The notes: generated from the letters alone by a model not told the origin. A stretch of 34,589 nt of DNA from Clostridia bacterium (GCA_022792395.1 JAAWAX010000010.1:1-34589), one strand, 5' to 3'; positions 9,144 to 18,408 are shown, numbered from the stretch's first letter. Program-made: numbers and translations.

Positions 9144-10258
9144 AAATATTCAATAATACTTTCTGCGATAGCTTTTCCTAAAAGAGGTGGAACTGCATTC
9201 CCAATTTGTTGATATTGTGATAGATTTTTTTCCCAAGACATGGTTGTCCTCTTTCCACAAAATATATAGGTATCTGGAAAAGATTGTAGCCTAGCCCCTT
9301 CTCTTGCCGTAAAATTACGATTTAAAAATGGATGTATAAAATTACTTTGAAAACTAGCAGGAATGGTAGGCGATGGTTTGTCTGGATATGGTCTCATATT
9401 ATTTTGAGAAAAGACTTTTCCACTAATCTGTGAAGCATCCCCTCTTTTTCTTTGTTTATGACATTCCTCCACATCAGCTACTGATTGACCAAAATCAATC
9501 GTTTTAAATCGTTCAATCAATCTTTTTGTATGTCTCATTGCTACATGATTATAGACTCCTGAACTATTGTTTCTAGCCCATTTTTGGTAATTACTTTTTG
9601 GTAACTGCGTATATTCAATGAATTCTTCTCCTTCCCCAGAGTCTATTTGAGGTAAATCCATAATAGCTTGTTCTATCGTTACTTGCTCCTTGTCAAATAA
9701 GAATGGGACAGGACCTATCTTTTCAACATCAAAAGGTATATCTTTTCTAATTCCGATAAAAACAATTCTTAATCTTGATTGGGGTACTCCATATTCGGCT
9801 GCATTTAATTTGCATATTTTCACATTATACCCTGCATTATCATATTCGGAAAGTATAAGCTCTTTTACACTTTGGTTATTTTTTGTTTTCATTGATAAAA
9901 TTCCTGTAACATTTTCCATAACAAAAAATTTGGGTTCAAAGAATTTAACAAATCGTACAAATTCCATAAACAAGCTATTTCGCGGATCATTTTTATCTCT
10001 GTTTCCACTTAACGAAAATCCTTGGCAAGGCGGACCACCTATAATTCCATCTATAGGTAAATTTTCTTCCTCTATTAAATTTTCTAAATCGGCTATTTCA
10101 GTAATGTCTTTCGTTAATACTTTGGTAGATGGATGATTTTTTTTATAGGTTTCTGAAGCCCATTCATCTTTTTCAATGGCTAGAGGAATCTCAAAACCAG
10201 CCATTTCAAACCCAAGACTCAATCCACCACATCCTGCAAATAAATCAATTACTTTCAT
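9125..10258 (-). CDS. DNA (cytosine-5) methyltransferase
   Basis: 377 residues when started at ATG 10258, which has a perfect AAAGGAGG eight bases upstream; a longer frame to 10294 lacks this. Motifs: FAGCGG (7-12), PPCQGFS with catalytic Cys78, ENV (115-117), QSRLR (VIII), and at the C-terminus GARLQSFPD and QIGNAVPP (IX-X). It is complete with no CGG break, unlike the first methylase. It presumably protects the site of the convergent nuclease at 8303. It is not a clear match to a GATC-specific enzyme, so it is unlikely to replace the first one. Confidence 0.9.
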   Translation of the reverse strand: MKVIDLFAGCGGLSLGFEMAGFEIPLAIEKDEWASETYKKNHPSTKVLTKDITEIADLENLIEEENLPIDGIIGGPPCQGFSLSGNRDKNDPRNSLFMEFVRFVKFFEPKFFVMENVTGILSMKTKNNQSVKELILSEYDNAGYNVKICKLNAAEYGVPQSRLRIVFIGIRKDIPFDVEKIGPVPFLFDKEQVTIEQAIMDLPQIDSGEGEEFIEYTQLPKSNYQKWARNNSSGVYNHVAMRHTKRLIERFKTIDFGQSVADVEECHKQRKRGDASQISGKVFSQNNMRPYPDKPSPTIPASFQSNFIHPFLNRNFTAREGARLQSFPDTYIFCGKRTTMSWEKNLSQYQQIGNAVPPLLGKAIAESIIEYLEKETD

Positions 10259-10381
10259 TTTTTCCTCCTTTTGTTCTTCTATCTCATTAACCATTCTTTC
10301 ACAAATTTTACCGAAACATTGAAATCGTTTTGTGAAATTATTTTTGAAATTCGTTCTTTAGATATATTTTTTAAATATCTT

Positions 10382-11311
10382 CTATCTCAAAAATCCGTTA
10401 ATAATCTCTTCTTCTGCTTCTTTTTCAGAAAGTCCAAGAGTCATTAATTTAATTAACTGTTCTCCTGCAATTTTTCCAATTGCTGCCTCATGGATCAAAT
10501 TAGCCTCTACACTATTTGCTGTAATCTCTGGTGTGGCTGTTACTTTAGCATGGTCTTTGATAATAGCATCACATTCACTATGAGCAAAAGACTTATTATT
10601 TCCATAAATTTTTGATATAAAATATTGCTCCGATTCTTCTGTTGCTACTGACCTTGAAGTAACATGTGTACTAGCATTTTTACCATTTAATTTTACATCA
10701 AAAATAGTCTTGGCAAATTGTTTTCCATGTGTCATTATCTTTTCTGATACAACAAAATTAGTATCCGCTTCTAATTCTCCTTTTGTTTCTCTTATCGTAG
10801 AGTCCACTCCCTTTATTTGTGTACTTTCCATTTCCATACTACTTCCAATCTTTAAATACACTTCTGTAACTGGATTTAGAATTTTCTTTCCCTCTCCTTT
10901 TCCTTCTCCATAATGCTTTTCAATGTATTTTACTTTGGCTCCTTCTTCTAAAAAGAAACGATGAATCCCATCATGTCTAGAATCTTGATGATGGTCATTA
11001 TGGATTCCACATCCTGCTATAATCGTTACATTAGCATTTTTTCCAATATAAAAGTCATTATAAACCACATCATTTAGTCCACTTTCTGTTAGGATAACTG
11101 GTATATGGATAAATTCAAATTTCGTATTTTCTTTCACATAAATATCGATGCCTGATTTATCTGTTTTGGTTATAATATTCACATTTTCGGTTACTTTTCT
11201 TTCGATTCCTTTTCCATTTTTTCTGATGTTATAAGCTCCATTTGGCATATTTTCTAAATTAGAAACTTCTTTCAAAAGTTCTTTATCCAATTCATTTATT
11301 TTTTCTTCCAT
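10382..11311 (-). CDS. sufB: Minimal SufB/SufD-type Fe-S cluster scaffold protein
   Basis: 309 residues, much shorter than SufB of the full SUF system (about 470), and matching the short scaffold of two-gene SufCB systems of Clostridia and archaea. It lacks the long N-terminal region and keeps the right-handed beta-helix core with GCGIHNDHHQDSRHDG and the C-terminal helical part (HEAAIGKIAGEQL, LGLSEKEAEEEII) that docks SufC. It assembles Fe-S clusters with the ATPase encoded just upstream. No sufS, sufU or sufD is adjacent. Start ATG 11311 follows AAAGGAGG. Third gene of the regulator-sufC-sufB operon. Confidence 0.85.
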   Translation of the reverse strand: MEEKINELDKELLKEVSNLENMPNGAYNIRKNGKGIERKVTENVNIITKTDKSGIDIYVKENTKFEFIHIPVILTESGLNDVVYNDFYIGKNANVTIIAGCGIHNDHHQDSRHDGIHRFFLEEGAKVKYIEKHYGEGKGEGKKILNPVTEVYLKIGSSMEMESTQIKGVDSTIRETKGELEADTNFVVSEKIMTHGKQFAKTIFDVKLNGKNASTHVTSRSVATEESEQYFISKIYGNNKSFAHSECDAIIKDHAKVTATPEITANSVEANLIHEAAIGKIAGEQLIKLMTLGLSEKEAEEEIINGFLR

Positions 11312-11384
11312 GCTTTCCTCCTTTATTAATTTTTAGATGTTTTACTTATTCTTTCTAATTCTATAAAATTTAAATAGGCTCTTC

Positions 11385-12092
11385 TTACTTCTTAATTTTG
11401 TAACATGCCGTTTTCGTAAGTGTCTTATTCAAAATTTCTTTGCTTTCTCCTATTTCTTCTATTTTCCCTGCTTTCATTAGAATCACTTCATCTGCTATAT
11501 TTAAGATTCTTTCTTGATGCGATATAATAAGTGTTGTTCCTTTGATTAATTCTCTCATTTTTTCAAATACATCAATTAAATTACTGAAACTCCATAAGTC
11601 TATCCCTGCTTCTGGTTCATCAAATATAGTTAGCTTGGCTCCTCGTTGTGCAACAGTTGCAATTTCAATTCTTTTTAATTCTCCTCCAGACAATGATCCA
11701 TTCACTTCTCTATCCACATACTCTTTGGCACATAATCCTACTTTCGATAATATTTCACATGCTTCCATTTTTGTCATATCTTTTTTAGCTGCCATTTTTA
11801 ATAAATCATATACCGTTATTCCTTTAAATTTAACTGGTTGTTGGAAAGCAAAACTAATTCCTAAATTCGCCCTTTCATCTATGCTTAATTTGGTTATGTC
11901 TTTTCCATCAAAAAGAATACTTCCGGAATCTGGTTTTTCAATCCCCATGATAATTTTTACTAAAGTTGATTTTCCAGAACCATTTGGACCTGTAATGGCT
12001 ATAAATTTTCCTATATCTAATTTTAAATTAATATTATCTAATATTTTTTTATTTTCTCTTTCAAAATTTATATTTTTTAGTTCTAATAACAC
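11385..12092 (-). CDS. sufC: SufC-type ABC ATPase
   Basis: 235 residues. Walker A GPNGSGKST (35-43), signature LSGGE, Walker B IFDEPEAGIDL with the D-E-P-x-A-G-I-D form typical of SufC, then the H-loop ISHQE. It is a soluble ATPase that drives conformational change in SufB during Fe-S assembly. The AAAVQ-type Q-loop region reads FAFQQP. Second gene of the operon, 28 bp after the DtxR-type regulator and 73 bp before sufB. Confidence 0.9.
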   Translation of the reverse strand: MLLELKNINFERENKKILDNINLKLDIGKFIAITGPNGSGKSTLVKIIMGIEKPDSGSILFDGKDITKLSIDERANLGISFAFQQPVKFKGITVYDLLKMAAKKDMTKMEACEILSKVGLCAKEYVDREVNGSLSGGELKRIEIATVAQRGAKLTIFDEPEAGIDLWSFSNLIDVFEKMRELIKGTTLIISHQERILNIADEVILMKAGKIEEIGESKEILNKTLTKTACYKIKK

Positions 12093-12120
12093 TTTTCTTC
12101 CTCCTATTACTACTCTATTA

Positions 12121-12597
12121 TTAAATTGATTCTTCTTTCATTCGTAATCTATTTTGAGCCTTCCTTTTTATACAATTCTTACATTTCTCATTACTTTCAT
12201 CATAGTCACAATTTAAATCTCCTAAATTCATAATTTGCGTTATATATTGATTTAATTTTTTAGCAGTTTGCTCTGATATCGCATGTTTCATGGCAATTGC
12301 TTCTTCCTCTGCTTGTTGCTTTTCTATACTTAAAATCTCTACTAAAAACATCTTTAATATATCTTGCTTTTTTATGACTTCTATCGCATAATTTTTTCCT
12401 TCTTTTGTTAGTGTAATATTTCCATATGCTTTATAATGAATTAATTCCATGTCTTTTAACAAATTAATCGCTTTATTGACACTTGGTTTTGTGATTTTTA
12501 ATTTTAATGCAATGTCTGTTACTCTTACTTTTCTACCGCTTTTTTCTAATAAGTATATTGTTTTTAAATATTCTTCTTGTGAACTTGTTAATTTCAT
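12121..12597 (-). CDS. DtxR/MntR-family metal-responsive regulator
   Basis: 158 residues from ATG 12597, chosen for AAGGAG seven bases upstream; the longer frame would run through the operator. The N-terminal winged helix (SSQEEYLKTIYLLE, then VRVTDIALKL and KPSVNKAINLL) and a helical dimerisation part (EEEAIAMKHAIS) match DtxR-type iron or manganese sensors. The tail carries CDYDESNEKCKNC, three Cys that might bind metal or a cluster. There is no SH3-like third domain. It heads the suf operon, so it probably senses iron or cluster status and controls Fe-S assembly and its own synthesis. Confidence 0.85.
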   Translation of the reverse strand: MKLTSSQEEYLKTIYLLEKSGRKVRVTDIALKLKITKPSVNKAINLLKDMELIHYKAYGNITLTKEGKNYAIEVIKKQDILKMFLVEILSIEKQQAEEEAIAMKHAISEQTAKKLNQYITQIMNLGDLNCDYDESNEKCKNCIKRKAQNRLRMKEESI

Positions 12598-12611
12598 AAG
12601 CTTCTCCTTTT

Positions 12612-12657
12612 TGTTAGACTGCGCTAACATTTTACTATATAAAACTTATTTTGTCAA
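12612..12657 (-). promoter_or_regulatory. suf operon promoter with overlapping 18-bp operator dyad
   Basis: On the minus strand TTGACA (12657-12652), 17-bp spacer, TAAAAT (12634-12629). The dyad TGTTAG-N6-CTAACA (12612-12629) starts at the -10 box and covers the start of transcription. Its TTAG...CTAA arms resemble the outer halves of DtxR boxes, so autorepression by the first gene is likely. Confidence 0.7.
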
Positions 12658-12660
12658 TGG

Positions 12661-12704
12661 AAAGACACCCCCTACTAAATAAATTTATATGGGATGTCTT
12701 TTTT
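12661..12704. terminator. Terminator after comEA
   Basis: AAAGACACCC (12661-12670) pairs with GGGATGTCTTT (12691-12701); plus-strand T run TTTTTTCTT. Read on the minus strand it separates comEA from the suf promoter; read on the plus strand it lies upstream of the XRE remnant. Confidence 0.6.
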
Positions 12705-12770
12705 CTTACTTTTAATTTATTACATTATTTATGATTTCATATTTTATATCTTTATGTTTTAATATTTTTA

Positions 12771-12941
12771 GATATTTGTGAAGCACTAAATGTTCCTACT
12801 GGTATCATATTAAATCCAGCACTTGAAAATAGATTTAGCTCATTTCTTGAAGATATTTTACATGATTTTAATAAATTAACTAATAAAGAAGTCGAATTAA
12901 TGATAAATTCTATCCATTTTTTAGCTAATCATAACAAATAA
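12771..12941 (+). pseudogene. Remnant of an XRE-family regulator C-terminus
   Basis: Read from 12771, 56 codons resemble the end of a small XRE regulator: DICEALNVPTGIILNP, then a helical tail with LTNKEVELMINSIHFL. The layout matches the intact XRE gene at 29031 (LGITPNIIYAP, then LSDEKKDFINSMIDLV). The helix-turn-helix and any start codon are missing, so this is a 5'-deleted copy. Confidence 0.55.
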
Positions 12942-12956
12942 TACCATGATACATTA

Positions 12957-13635
12957 TTATTTTACTGTGATAAAATCTTTTATCTTTTCCCATTTAGCTT
13001 CTCCTATTCCACTTACTTCTTTAATATCTTCTATTTTACTAAATTTTCCCTTCTCATTACGATAAGTAATAATCTTCATGGCTGTAGATGGACCAATTCC
13101 AGGTAAAGTTTCTAACTGTGTTTGTGTTGCTGTATTAATATTTACTTTTGTATTTTGTATATTAGTTTTATTCTCTATGCTTTCATTGTTACTAGCAACT
13201 CCACTTGAAGTTGTAACATAACTTTCTGTTTTATCTTCTTGAGTTGTATTTGTTTCCTCTACATTTTCCCTTTCTTGCTTGGTTGGAATATGTATTTTCA
13301 TCCCATCTTCTAACTTATAAGCTAAATTAATATCTTCTAAACTTGCATCTTCTCTTACGCCACCGAGCATTGTCTATTGCATCTGCTACTCTACTATCTA
13401 TTTTTAATTCTACAATTCCTTCTTTATTAACAGCACCAGATACATGAACTAAAATTCTATCATCACTATACTCTTGTTGTTCCTCTGTTTCTTTGTCTTG
13501 TGTTTCTATGTTATCTTCTAAATTCATTTGTATACTATTATCTTCTTTGGCATATACATAATAGCAAATACAGCCTCCTACAATGGCGACTAATATCCCT
13601 AATATAATTTTTTGTTTTTTATTAAATTGATACAT
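12957..13635 (-). CDS. comEA: ComEA-type competence DNA-binding protein, interrupted by a +1 shift at CGG
   Basis: Membrane-anchored DNA receptor for natural transformation. One N-terminal membrane segment (about residues 10-28), an SLBB domain (VHVSGAVNKEGIVELK), a Ser/Thr-rich linker and two C-terminal helix-hairpin-helix motifs (LETLPGIGPSTAMKII, IKEVSGIGEAKWEKI). Zero-frame reading stops near 13327. The break is the in-frame CGG at 13365-13363: skipping the C (13365) gives DAIDNA-GGVREDASLED, exactly the expected A-G-G of SLBB proteins, and a 225-residue protein. Start ATG 13635 follows AAGGAGG. It is either a pseudogene by one inserted base or a frameshift-decoded gene; the pattern across the window favours the second. 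Confidence 0.8.
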
Positions 13636-13666
13636 ATGAAGACCTCCTTAAAATTTAATTTTTTTG

Positions 13667-13695
13667 TTGAAAATTTGGGGAAAATAGGATATGAT
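13667..13695 (+). promoter_or_regulatory. Promoter of the carboxypeptidase gene
   Basis: TTGAAA (13667-13672), 17-bp spacer, TATGAT (13690-13695), 26 bp before the start codon and divergent from comEA. Confidence 0.65.
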
Positions 13696-13721
13696 AAATA
13701 CATAAAGTTAGGAGAATAAAA

Positions 13722-14987
13722 ATGAAACAAAAATGGAATTTTAAAAAATTAGTAATTGTATTTTTCATACTAATGTGGATTATACTTAATTTTTCTTATG
13801 TCTTTGCTACTTCTGAAGAACCAAATCTCATTTCACAAGCTGCTATTTTGATGGACAATAAAACAGGAAAAATTTTATATGCCAAAAATCAAGATGAAAA
13901 AATGTATCCAGCTAGTACTACTAAAATTATGACTGCTATTCTTACTCTTGAAAATTGTCATTTAGATGATTTAGTAACTATCAGCTATGATGTTGTCATG
14001 TCAATACCAGATGGTTATTCCTCTGCTTCCCTTCAAGTAGGAGAACAATTAACAGTTGAACAATTATTACAACTGTTATTAGTACATTCTGCTAATGATT
14101 CTGCTAATGCCCTAGCTGAATATATTGGTGGTTCGATAGAAAGTTTTATTTCGATGATGAACACAAAAGTACATGAACTTGGTTTATCCAATACGCATTT
14201 TACGAATGCTTTTGGTATGCATGATGAAAATCATTATACAACAGCATCTGATTTAGCAATGATAATGAAATATTGTATAGAAAATGAGGATTTTAGGAAA
14301 ATAGCTGGCAAAGCTTCTTGTGCTATTCCTGCCACTAATAAGTATGGTACAAGATCTTATGTCTCAACAAATGAATTAATCGTACCCAATACTAAAAATT
14401 ATTACCCTTTTTTAACTTGTGGCAAAACTGGTTATACAACACAAGCAGGAGACTGTTTAGTTTCTTGTAGCTATAAAGATGATTTAGAATTAATTTGTGT
14501 TATTTTAGGTGGTAAAACGGTAAATAATACTTCTACTAGATTTTCTGAAACAAAAACTTTATATGAATATGGATATGATAATTATTCTATAAAAACTTTA
14601 TTGAATCAAAACGATTTTGTTACAACTCTAGAAGTAAAAAATGCTACAAAAGATACGAAAACTTTAGAGGTATTGGCTAATACTTCATTAGAAGCTTTAG
14701 TAGAAAATTCTTTTTCGGAAAATGACTTGAATTCTGAAATTAATTTAAAAGAAAATTTGAAAGCACCAATTGAAGAAGGTGATATTTTAGGTAATATTAC
14801 TTATATGTTAGATGGAGTTGAATATAAAACTGATTTAATAGCTTCCCACTCTGTAAAAAAATCTGAATTATTAAATTATGTTTTGAAATTTGGACTTGGT
14901 ATTTTTCTTTTCATTGCAATTTACTCTATATTTTTTCGAAGAAAAACAAAAAGAAGAAGAAAAAAAGTAAAAAATAAATATTTATGA
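13722..14987 (+). CDS. D-alanyl-D-alanine carboxypeptidase (S11, PBP5/DacF type)
   Basis: Trims pentapeptide stems of peptidoglycan outside the membrane. 421 residues: signal peptide (1-30), catalytic domain with S65-T-T-K68 (SxxK), S123-A-N125 (SxN) and K235-T-G (KTG), then a beta-rich PBP5 C-terminal domain. A final membrane helix (about 385-405) is followed by a strongly basic tail, so it is anchored at both ends unless the signal is cleaved. Most PBP5 enzymes end in an amphipathic helix instead; a true C-terminal membrane segment is the common form in Firmicutes. Start follows AGGAG. Confidence 0.9.
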   Translation: MKQKWNFKKLVIVFFILMWIILNFSYVFATSEEPNLISQAAILMDNKTGKILYAKNQDEKMYPASTTKIMTAILTLENCHLDDLVTISYDVVMSIPDGYSSASLQVGEQLTVEQLLQLLLVHSANDSANALAEYIGGSIESFISMMNTKVHELGLSNTHFTNAFGMHDENHYTTASDLAMIMKYCIENEDFRKIAGKASCAIPATNKYGTRSYVSTNELIVPNTKNYYPFLTCGKTGYTTQAGDCLVSCSYKDDLELICVILGGKTVNNTSTRFSETKTLYEYGYDNYSIKTLLNQNDFVTTLEVKNATKDTKTLEVLANTSLEALVENSFSENDLNSEINLKENLKAPIEEGDILGNITYMLDGVEYKTDLIASHSVKKSELLNYVLKFGLGIFLFIAIYSIFFRRKTKRRRKKVKNKYL

Positions 14988-15028
14988 ATTTTAAAATTTG
15001 AAAGATATTAAAGAACTTCTATATCTTC

Positions 15029-15146
15029 AGTAGTTAAATGATATTTTTATTTGTAACTCCCAATATCACACAGTCTGTAATAAATAACAGACTGTGTGAT
15101 ATTGATCCCCCCGAATTGTTACAAATAAAAATTATCATTTACTACT
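15029..15146. repeat. Two-tier nested palindrome between convergent genes
   Basis: Outer arms 15029-15057 and 15118-15146 (29 nt each, almost perfect, one bulge per side) enclose an inner perfect 17-bp hairpin (15062-15078 with 15087-15103, 8-nt loop). The whole 118-bp unit can fold into one long interrupted stem. It separates the carboxypeptidase from the convergent LCP gene and could terminate both, but it is far longer than a normal terminator and looks like a small mobile or palindromic element. Confidence 0.75.
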
Positions 15147-15161
15147 TTAAAAATAAATTAA

Positions 15162-16508
15162 TTAATAATCTTTTCCTATTATAATCGTCACATCTACTTT
15201 GCTTGAACTTGATTCACTTGTTTCGATTGTACCAGTTCCAATAACATCTTTCATGTTTTTTAGCATCGTGTCTTTTACATTCTTTTTGTTAATAATTGTC
15301 GTTTTAGCTGTTGTATTAGTACTTCCCGTTCTTGTAACTTTAAATCCAGCTCCTTGTAATTGATTTACTACCTTTTGTAAATTACTACTTGTTCCACTAC
15401 CATTTAATACTTCTATGGTAATATCCGCTTTACTATTACTAGATATCGTTTCATCTGTTACAGTTGTATTTCCTTCTGTTGTCTGTCCATTACTTTCTGT
15501 CTCTTGTATATCTCTATCAAAGAATAATTCTTGTATTAATGTTTTGGTTTGTGCCTTATCGTGAATGAATATCCATGTTCCACTTGTATTTTTATCTGTA
15601 TTCGTTCCTGGTAATGTTTCTGTCAACATGTTTTCTGTATTAAATTCTACTACATAAGGTATATAATCTTTGGCCACATTAAAATCAATATTAGTAATGA
15701 CACATTCTTTGGCTACATCTAGAATTTCTCCCAATTTAAATATATTTTCTGGTTTAGCTGTTTGTTTTACTACTTGTATCATGAATTCTCTTTGTGTCCT
15801 CATTCTTCCTGTGTCATTGTCTCCATATTCTTCTGGATAAGATGTTCCATTGTTATTGTGTCTAAAACGTACTAATTGCTCTGCTTTGTCTCCATCTAGT
15901 TTTTGTTCTCCTGCTTTTAAATGAATATGTAAATCTTGTGATGTATCATCATAATCCATGTTAATTGGAACATTGAAAGTGATTCCTCCCACAACATCTA
16001 CTAATTTAATTAAAGCTTCTGTTTTTACTACCACATAATATTCTATGTTTAATCCTGTAATTTCATTAACTGCTTCTAAAGTCTCATCTGGTCTATGTTT
16101 CCTACTATACAAAGCATTAATTTTTTCATATGCAGTTGCTTTTGCTGCGTTTTTCCCTGTATAGGTATCACGTGGGATAGATAGTAAAGTCGCTTTTTGT
16201 GTATTCGGATTATAGGAGGCTACCATAATCGTATCAGTTAAATCCACATCATCTTGATCTGTACTGATTCCTAATATTAAGGCTCTAAATTCTCCTAAAT
16301 TCTTTTTGGTGTTTTCATCATGACCTACCATGGTTGCTAACATTCCTGACATACCGCCACCATTTTTATATACTTTATATGCAAATACTCCTCCTGCTAT
16401 TAATAAAGCTAATAAAAATATCAATAATACTTTCTTCCATGTCTTCTTTTTTCTTTTTTTCTTCTTATTATTTTTTATCTCTTTTTTGTTCATTTGTTTC
16501 TTTCCCAA
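15162..16508 (-). CDS. LytR-CpsA-Psr (LCP) family cell-wall polymer transferase with LytR_C domain
   Basis: Attaches polyprenyl-linked glycopolymers to peptidoglycan at the outer membrane face. 448 residues: very basic cytoplasmic N-terminus, one membrane helix (about 25-45), LCP domain (FRALILGISTDQDD, then TIMVASYNP, LLSIPRDTYT, GRMRTQREF), and a C-terminal LytR_C domain (ITIEVLNGSGTSSNLQ). The start at 16508 is TTG, with AGGAG nine bases upstream; ATG 16493 is possible but has a poorer site. Last gene of a DUF5711-cvpA-LCP operon. Confidence 0.88.
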   Translation of the reverse strand: MGKKQMNKKEIKNNKKKKRKKKTWKKVLLIFLLALLIAGGVFAYKVYKNGGGMSGMLATMVGHDENTKKNLGEFRALILGISTDQDDVDLTDTIMVASYNPNTQKATLLSIPRDTYTGKNAAKATAYEKINALYSRKHRPDETLEAVNEITGLNIEYYVVVKTEALIKLVDVVGGITFNVPINMDYDDTSQDLHIHLKAGEQKLDGDKAEQLVRFRHNNNGTSYPEEYGDNDTGRMRTQREFMIQVVKQTAKPENIFKLGEILDVAKECVITNIDFNVAKDYIPYVVEFNTENMLTETLPGTNTDKNTSGTWIFIHDKAQTKTLIQELFFDRDIQETESNGQTTEGNTTVTDETISSNSKADITIEVLNGSGTSSNLQKVVNQLQGAGFKVTRTGSTNTTAKTTIINKKNVKDTMLKNMKDVIGTGTIETSESSSSKVDVTIIIGKDY

Positions 16509-16576
16509 AATGATTCACTCCTAATTTTTCATGGTATTAGTATAGCAAACCTGCTTTTAAAAAGCAATAAAATTCA

Positions 16577-17188
16577 CTAAAAAAACACATTCCATATATT
16601 GTTTTCATACATTGTTTTTCCGATAAATGACTGATTGATACTTGTATTAACTGTATTATTTGGATTAATTTGTCCTGGTATTTTTAAGATAAACAATGCT
16701 ACATATACAATTAAAATTCCTCTTAAAATCCCATATATCATTCCACTTGTTTTATTTAGTTGGTCAATAATTGGTAATTTTGCAACAGCATCAGCAAGAA
16801 CTGTTATAAATCTCAATGCAATTTTGACAGCTATAAATAAAACAATCATAACGCCTCCTCTTACAATGTTAATAGCTAAATTTCTTGCTGTCTGTGGTAG
16901 CATCTCATTTTTAGCACTCTCTATCATTTCACTAGTCAATCCTTCTTGTTCTGTATTTTCACTTATTACATCATTGACTTTTTCATAAATAGTATCTTCT
17001 ATCGCTTCATCTATTCTAGTTACTTGAATCACTAAATTCGAAATTGGTAAATATAAAACAAATGTAACGATAATAGAAATAACAAAAGCACATAGTCCAA
17101 TTGCTAATTTTACTAATCCCTTTTGATAAGCTAAAAAAGTTGATAACGCAATAACTACTATAATAACTAAATCTACTATAATTCCCAT
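16577..17188 (-). CDS. CvpA-family membrane protein
   Basis: 203 residues with four hydrophobic segments (about 3-22, 28-50, 104-125, 147-167) separated by a charged loop, the usual CvpA length and shape. The N-terminal VDLVIIVVIALSTFLAYQKGLVK is typical of the family. CvpA proteins are linked to colicin V export, envelope stress and cell-wall homeostasis; the exact function is unsettled. It lies 41 bp after the DUF5711 gene and 68 bp before the LCP gene. Confidence 0.85.
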   Translation of the reverse strand: MGIIVDLVIIVVIALSTFLAYQKGLVKLAIGLCAFVISIIVTFVLYLPISNLVIQVTRIDEAIEDTIYEKVNDVISENTEQEGLTSEMIESAKNEMLPQTARNLAINIVRGGVMIVLFIAVKIALRFITVLADAVAKLPIIDQLNKTSGMIYGILRGILIVYVALFILKIPGQINPNNTVNTSINQSFIGKTMYENNIWNVFF

Positions 17189-17229
17189 TTTTCATTTTCC
17201 TTTCTTTTTTACTAAATTTAATTACAAAA

Positions 17230-18408
17230 TTATAAATTAATAATTTCAATTCTGTCTCTATAAATAATTCCAGCTATATTTTCAGACACTACAATATTGG
17301 TAATTTCTTGTTTGGCAAGGTATCTTTTTACTAACCAACCATCTGTATTGATAAATTCAATTTCTGTTCCTAAATTTAGTGCTATGATATTACTACATAT
17401 ATAAATATCTTTTGTTACTGCATTTACCGTATATTCTTTTGTACTTTTATTTTCTGTATCTATAATGTTAACTACTGAATCTGCTGTAAATAGACCAGAG
17501 GATTTCTCTTCTATTCCCATAACATGATTTGTTAATTCTATGGATTGAAAAATCATTTTTTTATTTTTATTATCGATTAAAAGATTGTCTTCATTATTTT
17601 CTATGACATGTATACTATCTGTATACATACATATTAATTTATTTTTGTCTTGATATTTAATGTTAGTAATCAACTTATCTGTTTCACCTTGGTAAGTTTG
17701 TTCTAATGAATCACTTGCTTCTGTACTCGCTTTATCTATAGAAATTATTTTTATGTTAGATTGTATAATTGTTCCTGATGTATCTACTTCAGCAATAGCT
17801 AAATGTTTATTGTCATTTGATATGGTTACATCAGCAGTTCTAGTAGAAGCTAAATAAGTTTTAAACTTTAGCTTCCCTTCTGGACTATACATAGCAATTA
17901 CTGTTTTATGACTAGTATCTGTTATGACAACAGCTACATATCCATTTTTGTTAACATGTACTTGTGAAATATTTCCTTCTATTTCTGCTTCCCATGTTAT
18001 TTCTTTATCAGTTAATAAATATAACTTTTTCCCCTTTTTTTCTGCCATAACTAGAAATCGATTAGCAGAGTCAAAAATGGGATTTGATACTTCCACTTCT
18101 AATTTTTTTTCTTCATTTCCACTACTACCATAAATGGTAAATTGATTCTTATTTAATATACCTATATAACGATTAAAAGCATAAATATTAGGATTTTCAC
18201 TTCCTTTTATTTCTATCATACTAACATTGTCTTGACTAACCTCTTTTCGAAATATGTTTTTGTCTACCCATTCTCTCATTTCTATATTATTGTAATAAAT
18301 TATCGCTATTACTAAAAGAACTATTAATATGACTACTATTATCACTGTGATTACAATCGTTTTAGGAGTAGCTTTCTCTTTTATGTTTTCTTTCCAATTA
18401 TCTATCAT
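17230..18408 (-). CDS. DUF5711-like membrane-anchored beta-propeller protein
   Basis: 392 residues: short cytoplasmic N-terminus, one membrane helix (about 19-43), then an extracytoplasmic region of repeated beta strands (FNRYIGILNKNQFTIYG, NGYVAVVITDTSH, NKHLAIAEVDTSG) that looks like a WD40-type propeller. DUF5711 proteins of Clostridia have this form. It heads an operon with cvpA and an LCP gene, so a role in envelope assembly is plausible; no catalytic residues are visible. Confidence 0.75.
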   Translation of the reverse strand: MIDNWKENIKEKATPKTIVITVIIVVILIVLLVIAIIYYNNIEMREWVDKNIFRKEVSQDNVSMIEIKGSENPNIYAFNRYIGILNKNQFTIYGSSGNEEKKLEVEVSNPIFDSANRFLVMAEKKGKKLYLLTDKEITWEAEIEGNISQVHVNKNGYVAVVITDTSHKTVIAMYSPEGKLKFKTYLASTRTADVTISNDNKHLAIAEVDTSGTIIQSNIKIISIDKASTEASDSLEQTYQGETDKLITNIKYQDKNKLICMYTDSIHVIENNEDNLLIDNKNKKMIFQSIELTNHVMGIEEKSSGLFTADSVVNIIDTENKSTKEYTVNAVTKDIYICSNIIALNLGTEIEFINTDGWLVKRYLAKQEITNIVVSENIAGIIYRDRIEIINL

